In this document: positions 58,540 through 64,000 of the stretch, piece by piece | Position numbering within the stretch: position 1 is the first letter of the stretch | Layout: the number at the start of each line of letters is the position of its first letter | NCBI RefSeq assembly: GCF_000514775.1 | Contig: NZ_KI911467.1 | Coordinates: 1-64,000 of the forward strand | Origin: Salinispora pacifica CNR114 | GTDB lineage: Bacteria > Actinomycetota > Actinomycetes > Mycobacteriales > Micromonosporaceae | Reading direction: 5' to 3' | Length of the DNA: 64,000 nucleotides | Made by a program: the position numbers and the translations under genes | The notes under the pieces: generated by a model | Seen by the model: the letters and a program-made list of their open reading frames with translations, nothing else | What the model was told of the DNA's origin: nothing | The model's database searches: none

Positions 58540-59850
58540 TCAGTTGTCGCGGTGCTGGAAGACGTCGGGCACGCCGTCGCGGTCGGTGTCCACCCGCTCC
58601 TTCACGGCGATGCGTCGATAGGCCTTGTTGCGGCGGGTTAGCACGATGGAGGCGAGCAGCGCAGCGATCAGGGATCCGCTGAGTACGGCAGCCTTGACGT
58701 TGTCATCGGCGGCACCGCTGTCGAAGGCGAGTTCACCGATCAGCAGCGACACGGTGAAACCGATGCCGGCCAGCAGGGAGACCCCGAGCAGGTCGGTCCA
58801 GGTGATGTCGCGGTCCAGCTCGGCGCGGGTGAACCGGGCGAGCAGGAACGTCGAGCCGAAGATACCGAGTACCTTGCCGAGCACCAGGCCAGCGACGATG
58901 CCGACGACGATCGGGTCGGTGATCACGGCGCCGAGGTCGGCACCGCGTAGGGACACTCCGGCGGCGAAGAAGGCGAAGACGGGGACGGCCAAGCCGGCGG
59001 AGATCGGCCGCCAGCGGTGCTCGAGGTGCTCGGCGAGCCCGTGTTTGTCCCCCTCCCGGCCGCGCAGGACCGGCACCGTGAAGCCGAGCAGAACGCCGGC
59101 CACCGTGGCGTGCACGCCCGACTCGTGCACCAGGGTCCAGGCCACCAGGGCCAGCGGGATCAGCGCCCACCACCAGGTCTTGCGGCGCTGCACGAGCAGG
59201 CCGAAGAGGGCGATCGGCAGCAGCGCGAGCAGCAGCGGCGTGAGATTGAAGTCGCCGGTGTAGAAGATTGCGATGACCGTGATCGCGAGCAGGTCGTCCA
59301 CCACGGCGAGGGTGAGCAGGAAAGCGCGGAGCCCCTGCGGCAGGTGGGATCCGATGACCGCCAGCACGGCGAGCGCGAAGGCGATGTCGGTGGCGGTCGG
59401 GATGGCCCAGCCGCGCAGGTTCTCGCCACCGGCGGAGAGGTTGATACCGACGTAGATCAGGGCTGGAACGATCATGCCGCCGACCGCGGCGACGACCGGC
59501 AGGGCGGCACGTCGGGGGTCGCGCAGGTCGCCGGCGACGAACTCGCGTTTGAGTTCGAGCCCGACCACGAAGAAGAAGATCGCCAGCAGGCCGTCGGCCG
59601 CCCAGGTGGCGAGGTCTAGGTCCAGGTGTAGGTCGGACCCGCCCGGCCAGGGCACCCATGATGCCAGGGTGGCGTAGGAGTCGCCCCAGGGCGAGTTCGC
59701 CCAGAGCAGCGCGATCACCGCGCCGAGCAGTAGCAGGCCGCCGCCGAAGGTCTCGGTCCGCAGCACGTCAGCCAGGAAGCGGGCCTCCGGCCAGGAGGTA
59801 CGCGAGAAGAGGCGGCGGGCGCGGCCCGGGGGCGGGGTGCGGTCGGTCAT
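58540..59850 (-). CDS. nhaA: Na+/H+ antiporter NhaA
   Basis: The 436-residue protein has 12 helices and NhaA landmarks: FFFVVGLELKREFV, PTATDIAFALAVLAVIGSHLP, the ion-binding Asp pair in LAVVDDLLAITVIAI and LLAGIGFTVSLLIGELAF. It exchanges Na+ for H+ for pH and salt balance. The C-terminal tail after RRNKAYRR ends in DTDRDGVPDV, which resembles a thrombospondin-type-3/EF-hand calcium loop and is not usual in NhaA. ATG start. Confidence 0.93.
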   Translation of the reverse strand: MTDRTPPPGRARRLFSRTSWPEARFLADVLRTETFGGGLLLLGAVIALLWANSPWGDSYATLASWVPWPGGSDLHLDLDLATWAADGLLAIFFFVVGLELKREFVAGDLRDPRRAALPVVAAVGGMIVPALIYVGINLSAGGENLRGWAIPTATDIAFALAVLAVIGSHLPQGLRAFLLTLAVVDDLLAITVIAIFYTGDFNLTPLLLALLPIALFGLLVQRRKTWWWALIPLALVAWTLVHESGVHATVAGVLLGFTVPVLRGREGDKHGLAEHLEHRWRPISAGLAVPVFAFFAAGVSLRGADLGAVITDPIVVGIVAGLVLGKVLGIFGSTFLLARFTRAELDRDITWTDLLGVSLLAGIGFTVSLLIGELAFDSGAADDNVKAAVLSGSLIAALLASIVLTRRNKAYRRIAVKERVDTDRDGVPDVFQHRDN

Positions 59851-59867
59851 ACGCGCGGTCCATCCAA

Positions 59868-59903
59868 GCGGTGTCAGAGCAGCAGGCGGTGTCAGAGCAG
59901 CAG
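59868..59903 (+). repeat. Two tandem copies of an 18-bp unit
   Basis: GCGGTGTCAGAGCAGCAG occurs twice without a gap, right upstream of the nhaA start. It could be a slippage duplication in the promoter region of nhaA. I see no further copies. Confidence 0.75.
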
Positions 59904-60122
59904 GAAACGTTCGCCGACCAGGCTTCCCGGCACACCGCTCACCACCCTATCCAGGCGAGTGACGGGACGGCGAGCGGAGACGACGTGACCTTGCCCCCGT
60001 CACACCGTTTCTCCCGGGAGCGGAAGGGCGTCGGGTTTATCGATCGAATGGCGAAACTTCGGATATTTGATGTGTGAGGCGTTGTAATAGTTTCACGGTA
60101 TAAGTTGAGCGTAGGAGCTTTT

Positions 60123-60167
60123 ATGAGTTTCTTTGGGGCTTTCGGCTCGGTGCGCCGAAGTACCTGA
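60123..60167 (+). CDS. 14-residue mini-ORF upstream of the glycosyltransferase
   Basis: AGGAG lies before an ATG that encodes MSFFGAFGSVRRST and stops with a TGA overlapping the next ATG (TGATG). The preceding 70 bp are unusually A+T-rich and contain a TATAAG hexamer, a plausible -10. This may be a short leader peptide. Function unknown. Confidence 0.38.
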   Translation: MSFFGAFGSVRRST

Positions 60168-60337
60168 TGGACCGCTGCCGCCCGCACCGGGTACCGCGGC
60201 GCGCCCACCTGCGTCGCCGGGCGGTCGATGAGCACCAGAGCGAGCCGTTCGGGTCGCAGCGCAGGGCGGATTCGTACATGGACAGCGGTCGGCGGGGCAA
60301 CGCGGCCACCCTGCTGAGAACGGGGGAGCAACGATGA
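60167..60337 (+). CDS. 56-residue Arg-rich ORF coupled to the glycosyltransferase
   Basis: The ATG overlaps the stop of the 14-residue frame (TGATG), and its own TGA overlaps the ATG of the glycosyltransferase (ATGA). The peptide begins MDRCRPHRVPRRAHLRRR and ends in LLRTGEQR. The overlaps at both ends suggest a translated linker in one message, but the sequence has no known domain and could be chance. Confidence 0.35.
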   Translation: MDRCRPHRVPRRAHLRRRAVDEHQSEPFGSQRRADSYMDSGRRGNAATLLRTGEQR

Positions 60338-61551
60338 GGATCGGCATCCTGGCGTATCACTTTCCACCGGAACCGGCTTTCATCCCGGGCAGCCTCGCGG
60401 AGGAGTTGGCCCGCCGTGGGCACGAAGTCCGGGTACTGACCGGATTTCCCGACTATCCGGGCGGGCACACCTACCCGGGCTGGCGTCAGCGTTGGCGCCA
60501 CGAGACCCGTAGCGAGCGGCTGACCGTGCGGCGGGTGCCCCGCTACGTGGGCCGGAGCGGCCAGGTACGTGGCCGGTGGTCCGGCCCGCTCTCCTTCGCG
60601 GGCAGCGTGTCGCTGGTCGGCCGGCGGTTTTTCGCCGGTGTCGACGCCCTCTACGTGCACCAGCCACCGGCCACCGCCTTCGCCGCCGCCCGCCTGCTGC
60701 GCGCGCTTCGACGGGTGCCGGCGGTCGTGCATGTCCAGGACGTGTGGGCTGGCTCGGAGCCGGCGGCCGCCGAGCCCGATCGGTGGACCGCTCGGCTCGC
60801 CAGGGCGATGGCCGCCACCTACCGCCGCGCCGACCGGGTCGCGGTCGCGGCCCCCTCGCTGCGGGACCTCGTCGTGACCGAGGGGGCCGACCCGGGGCGG
60901 GTCGAGGTGGTGCTCAACTGGACCGACGAACGGATCTTCCAGCCGGCTACACCGAGTCCGGCCGCCGGTCAACTGATCCGTCGTGACGACCGCTGCGTGG
61001 TCATGCACGCCGGCACCATCGGCGCCCGACAGGGGCTGGAGACAGCGGTACGGGCGGCGGCGGCCCTCGACCAGCGGATGGATCTGGTGCTGGTCGGGTC
61101 GGGTGAGCGGGAGCGGCGGGTGCGGGACCTCGCCGCCGAGCTGGGCGCCGACAACGTGCGGTTCGTCGACCGGCGCTCGCCGTTGGAGATGCCGGAGCTG
61201 TACGCCGCCGCCGACTACCAGTTGGTCATGCTTCGGGACCGGCCCGAACTGCGCAGCACCCTGCCGGGCAAGTTGCCGACGGCCCTGTCCTGCGGGGCAC
61301 CGGTGATCGCCTCGGCCGGTGGCGATACCGCTGAGGTGGTGGAGAGCGCCCGGGCCGGACTGTCGTGTGCACCGGAGGAGTGGGATGCCCTCGCCGACCG
61401 GTTCTGGTTGGCCACCACCATCCCGCCGGCTGCCCGTGCCGAGATGGGGCGGCGGGGTCGGGAGGCGTACCTGCAGCAGATGTCGATGCCCGCCGGAGTG
61501 GAACGGATCGAAAGCCTGCTGGACGAGGCCGTCAGCGCGCGCCGACGGTGA
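60334..61551 (+). CDS. GT4-family glycosyltransferase
   Basis: The 405-residue protein has two Rossmann domains typical of GT-B retaining GT4 enzymes. N-terminal features are RIGILAYHFPPEPAFIPGSLAEELARRGHEVRVLTGFP and VVHVQDVWAG. C-terminal features are VMHAGTIGARQGLETAVRAAAAL, LVLVGSGERERRVRDLA and the nucleotide-sugar site LPGKLPTALSCGAPVIAS. It resembles WbuB-type transferases that add sugars to lipid- or polymer-linked glycans. GGGGGAG precedes the ATG, and two mini-ORFs overlap upstream. Donor and acceptor are unknown. Confidence 0.87.
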   Translation: MRIGILAYHFPPEPAFIPGSLAEELARRGHEVRVLTGFPDYPGGHTYPGWRQRWRHETRSERLTVRRVPRYVGRSGQVRGRWSGPLSFAGSVSLVGRRFFAGVDALYVHQPPATAFAAARLLRALRRVPAVVHVQDVWAGSEPAAAEPDRWTARLARAMAATYRRADRVAVAAPSLRDLVVTEGADPGRVEVVLNWTDERIFQPATPSPAAGQLIRRDDRCVVMHAGTIGARQGLETAVRAAAALDQRMDLVLVGSGERERRVRDLAAELGADNVRFVDRRSPLEMPELYAAADYQLVMLRDRPELRSTLPGKLPTALSCGAPVIASAGGDTAEVVESARAGLSCAPEEWDALADRFWLATTIPPAARAEMGRRGREAYLQQMSMPAGVERIESLLDEAVSARRR

Positions 61552-61664
61552 GGATGACGCGCGCCACCAGCGGTGCGGCTGAGGGGGCTGGCGAGCCGGG
61601 TGGGGTGTGGCGGCGGCGCCAGGCCGCCAGGAGTGGCGCCGGTCGGGGCGGGTAGTCGCCGCCC

Positions 61665-62333
61665 ATGCCGACAATCGAGGACAAGAAGCGCCTGGTCCGC
61701 CGACTCGCCGGGGGCGGGCGCGGCTTTGCTGAACAGTACGGCTTCCGAACCACCAACAACCCGGCGAGCCTCTTCCAGCTGCTCTGCCTCGCCGTGTTGT
61801 TGTCCCGCCGCGGCGATGCCCGGCGAGCTATCGCGGCGGCCCGCGCCCTGCAGGTCCATGGCTGGGACAGTGCCGCCCGGCTGGCCCGCTCCACGCCCGC
61901 AGAGCGGGTCGGGCTGCTGCGCGACTGCGGCCTGCGCGCGGGATCCGAGCAGACCGCCGACACGCTCGGAGAACTGGCGCAGGCGGTCGTTGACCGGTAC
62001 CGGGGCGACCTGCGCCGGTTGCGCGTGGTCGCCGCCCGCGACGCCGACCGGGAACGTGCCCTGCTCACCGAGCTGCCCGGGGTGGACGACACGGCGGTTG
62101 TCCTGTTTCTCCGCGAGGTGCAGGCACTCTGGGCTGAGGTGCCGCCGGTCGCCGATCGGCGGGCGCTGGCCGCGGCCCGCCGGCTGGGCCTCGGGCGTTC
62201 CGCCGACGACCTGGCCGGATTGGCGGGTAGCGGCCGGTCCGAGCGGCTGGCCTGGCTGGTGGGCGCGCTCGCCCGGGTCGACCTGGAGCAGCGATACCCG
62301 GAGGTGACCGGTCAGGCCATACCAGCACCGTGA
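61665..62333 (+). CDS. HhH-GPD (endonuclease III-like) fold protein without iron-sulfur motif
   Basis: The 222-residue protein resembles EndoIII-like HhH-GPD proteins: NPASLFQLLCLAVLLSRRGDARRAIAAARAL, then LLTELPGVDDTAVVLFLREV (helix-hairpin-helix place) and VADRRALAAARRLGLG, whose Asp could be the catalytic one. The Lys nucleophile of glycosylases is not obvious, and the C-terminal four-Cys cluster is absent. A DNA-repair role is plausible but substrate and activity are open. Confidence 0.75.
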   Translation: MPTIEDKKRLVRRLAGGGRGFAEQYGFRTTNNPASLFQLLCLAVLLSRRGDARRAIAAARALQVHGWDSAARLARSTPAERVGLLRDCGLRAGSEQTADTLGELAQAVVDRYRGDLRRLRVVAARDADRERALLTELPGVDDTAVVLFLREVQALWAEVPPVADRRALAAARRLGLGRSADDLAGLAGSGRSERLAWLVGALARVDLEQRYPEVTGQAIPAP

Positions 62334-62418
62334 CGGGGCAGCCCCTGTCGGCTGCCGACAGCCGGCGGTTTCCGCACCGCGCGGGTGGGTATCCGGTCGG
62401 CCGGACCGAAGGGACAGC

Positions 62419-62829
62419 ATGGACTATCACACCTTTGTTGACCAGGTCGGGCAGCGTACGGACACCCCTACCGCACAGGCGGTGGAGCTGACCCGTGCGG
62501 TCCTGGAGACGCTTGCCGAGCGGCTGACCGGCGGGGAGGTGCTGGACCTGGCCGTACAGCTGCCGGCGCAACTGCAGGTGGTGCTGAAGCCGGGGCCCGA
62601 GAACGAGGCAGCGCAACCGCTCGCGGCGGCGGAGTTTGTCACCCGGGTGGCAGCCCGCGCCCACGTTGACGAAGCGACCGCGCACGGGGCCGTTCGAGCG
62701 GTCTTCAGCACGCTGCGGGCGGCGATCAGCGGTGGTGAGTTCGACGATGTCGCGGTGCAGCTGCCCCGCGACTACCGGGAACTGGTGGAGCCGGCGCTGG
62801 CGCCGGGTTCGGCGCTGCGCCGGCCTTGA
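62419..62829 (+). CDS. DUF2267 protein
   Basis: The 136-residue protein has two DUF2267 repeats. The first is YHTFVDQVGQRTDTPTAQAVELTRAVLETLAERLTGGEVLDLAVQLP. The second is EFVTRVAARAHVDEATAHGAVRAVFSTLRAAISGGEFDDVAVQLPRDY. These all-helical proteins are common in actinobacteria and stress-related contexts. The function is unknown. It follows the HhH gene by 85 bp. Confidence 0.88.
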   Translation: MDYHTFVDQVGQRTDTPTAQAVELTRAVLETLAERLTGGEVLDLAVQLPAQLQVVLKPGPENEAAQPLAAAEFVTRVAARAHVDEATAHGAVRAVFSTLRAAISGGEFDDVAVQLPRDYRELVEPALAPGSALRRP

Positions 62830-62862
62830 TCCGCCGTGCTGCCTCCCCGCACCCTCGGTCGG

Positions 62863-64000
62863 TTAGGCGACGGCGCCCGCAGCCTGCAGGTCGGCGATGC
62901 GGTCAGCTCCGAAGCCCGCCTCGGCCAGCAGTTCGGCCGTGTGTTCCCCGGGGTGCGGCGGTGGGCGGTGCAGGGCTGTCGGGGTACCGGAGAAGCGTGG
63001 TGCGGGCGCCGGTTGGGTGACCCCGTGGTGGTGCACGAACGTGTCCCGCGCCGTCAGGTGCGGGTGCGCTGGTGCCTCCGCCCAATCCAGAACCGGGGCG
63101 ACGCAGGCGTCCGACCCGGCGAACAGCGCCGCCCACTCGTCCCGGGTCCGGGTTCGGAACAGGCGTGCCCACGCCTCCCGCAGCGCCGGCCAGTTCGCCG
63201 GGTCGGTGCGGTCCAGCGCGGTGTCGCCGGGCAGCGGAAAGCCGGTGCGTTGGACCAGTTCGTCGTAGAACCGGGGCTCCAGCGCGCCCACCGCCAGGTG
63301 CTTCCCGTCGGCACACTCGTAGCTGTCGTAGAACGGTGCGCCCCCGTCGAGCAGGTTCACCCCGCGCGGGTCCTGCCACCTGCCGAGGCGGCGTAGGGCG
63401 TGGATCTGGGTGCTGAGCACCGAGACGCCGTCCACGATGGCGGCGTCCACCACCTGGCCGGCGGCGCCGCCACGCACGGCGTACAGGGCGCTGATCAGGC
63501 CGAGGGCGAGTAGCATCCCACCGCCACCGAAGTCGCCGAGCAGGTTCAGCGGCGGTACCGGACGCTCGCCGGCCCGCCCGATCCCGTGTAGCGCCCCGGT
63601 CAGGGCCAGGTAGGTGATGTCGTGCCCGGCTTCCGGTGCGGCCGGACCGTGCTGCCCCCAACCGGTCATCCGCCCGTACACGAGGTGTGGGTTGACCGCG
63701 TGGCAGTCCGCCGGGCCGAGGCCGAGGCGCTCGGTCACCCCGGGCCGGAAGCCCTCGATCAGTACATCCGCGCCAGCGGTCAGCGCGAGCACCACATCGC
63801 GGCCGGGAGGTGACTTCAGGTCCACGCCGATTGATCGCCGTCCCCGGTTCAGCAGGTCGGGGTGGGGGGCGCCGAAAGCGGTCGGGTCCACGTCAGTCGC
63901 CCGGTCCACCCGGATCACCTCGGCGCCGAGATCGGCCAGCATCATTGCGGCGAATGGCCCCGGCCCGATCCCGGCCAGCTCGATTACCCGCACCCCGGCG
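62863..64000 (-). CDS. CaiB/BaiF CoA-transferase, alpha-methylacyl-CoA racemase type (5' end outside window)
   Basis: The visible 376 residues match family III CoA-transferases, close to AMACR/Mcr: VIELAGIGPGPFAAMMLADLGAEVIRVDR, GRRSIGVDLKSP, DVLIEGFRPGVTERLGLGP and AGHDITYLALTGALHGIGR. The candidate catalytic pair is the His of GHDITY and the Asp of LGDFGGGG, as in mycobacterial Mcr. It epimerises 2-methylacyl-CoA in beta-oxidation of branched fatty acids. The GTG at 63993 lies within the conserved first strand, so the true start is beyond the right edge. Confidence 0.88.
   Translation of the reverse strand, partial: AGVRVIELAGIGPGPFAAMMLADLGAEVIRVDRATDVDPTAFGAPHPDLLNRGRRSIGVDLKSPPGRDVVLALTAGADVLIEGFRPGVTERLGLGPADCHAVNPHLVYGRMTGWGQHGPAAPEAGHDITYLALTGALHGIGRAGERPVPPLNLLGDFGGGGMLLALGLISALYAVRGGAAGQVVDAAIVDGVSVLSTQIHALRRLGRWQDPRGVNLLDGGAPFYDSYECADGKHLAVGALEPRFYDELVQRTGFPLPGDTALDRTDPANWPALREAWARLFRTRTRDEWAALFAGSDACVAPVLDWAEAPAHPHLTARDTFVHHHGVTQPAPAPRFSGTPTALHRPPPHPGEHTAELLAEAGFGADRIADLQAAGAVA

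Noticed and set aside
59868..59903. Start of a CRISPR or longer repeat array
   Set aside because: Only two 18-bp copies in direct contact, with no spacers and no cas genes.
60121..61674. Minus-strand 517-codon frame
   Set aside because: It is the shadow of the GT4 glycosyltransferase, whose nucleotide-sugar motifs are clear on the plus strand.

Overview
The window is GC-rich and codon-biased, with many GTG starts. It carries Lsr2, a DUF397/HTH pair, an ergothioneine operon, a DesA3-type desaturase pair and a branched-chain 2-oxoacid dehydrogenase operon. This points to a filamentous actinomycete chromosome. Micromonosporaceae (Micromonospora or Salinispora) is my best guess; it is an inference from gene content, not a search result. 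I saw no rRNA, tRNA or CRISPR array.

Left end (1-2350) is a decayed accessory zone: the 5' end of an IS701-type transposase, a hypothetical ORF, a frameshifted LuxR regulator remnant, an intact SnoaL-like gene, and a frameshifted F5/8 type C (discoidin) remnant. Next (2374-9775) is a small-molecule and resistance block. A BesD/HalD-like Fe(II)/2OG oxygenase (with the HxD of a hydroxylase) is followed by a carnitine/choline-type acyltransferase. A TetR regulator is divergent from an ABC-F ribosome-protection gene whose leader holds a three-codon uORF and an SD-sequestering hairpin. A DHA2 MFS exporter and a second TetR gene complete the block.

9791-19495 holds a SUMF1-fold protein, a cold-shock-domain protein, a conserved hypothetical, an MFS transporter, a coupled secreted VWA/membrane pair, and a PucR regulator divergent from a ferredoxin reductase/fatty acid desaturase pair. 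19635-25780 has an acyl-CoA ligase, a 58-residue membrane protein and a sulfide/persulfide detoxification locus: CstR-like repressor, metallo-beta-lactamase/rhodanese fusion and TauE permease, with two palindromic operators. A PLP-enzyme relic and a GGDEF protein follow. 26001-35958 contains a DUF397/XRE pair, DedA, glyA under a ZTP riboswitch, a phosphoesterase, a stand-alone LigD-type polymerase, and an Lrp-family regulator divergent from the bkd E1alpha/E1beta/E2 operon.

36203-45451 carries a lipoprotein L,D-transpeptidase, FKBP, DoxX, a BtuF-like protein, an IYD-like nitroreductase, an ArsR-MFS operon with a clear operator, lsr2 and a DEAD-box helicase. 45743-48320 is a two-gene operon of a putative M15-like peptidase and an asparagine-synthetase paralogue that lacks the glutaminase cysteine. 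The right part has a MerR gene, an LVIVD-repeat protein, DUF305, a PASTA-less Ser/Thr kinase divergent from egtABCD, a Mn2+ (yybP-ykoY) riboswitch with a UPF0016 exporter, NhaA, a glycosyltransferase preceded by two overlapping mini-ORFs, an HhH protein, DUF2267 and the end of an alpha-methylacyl-CoA racemase gene.

Most convergent gene ends are closed by strong GC-rich hairpins. The most promising leads are the oxygenase/acyltransferase pair, the cysteine-less asparagine-synthetase operon and the ABC-F leader.
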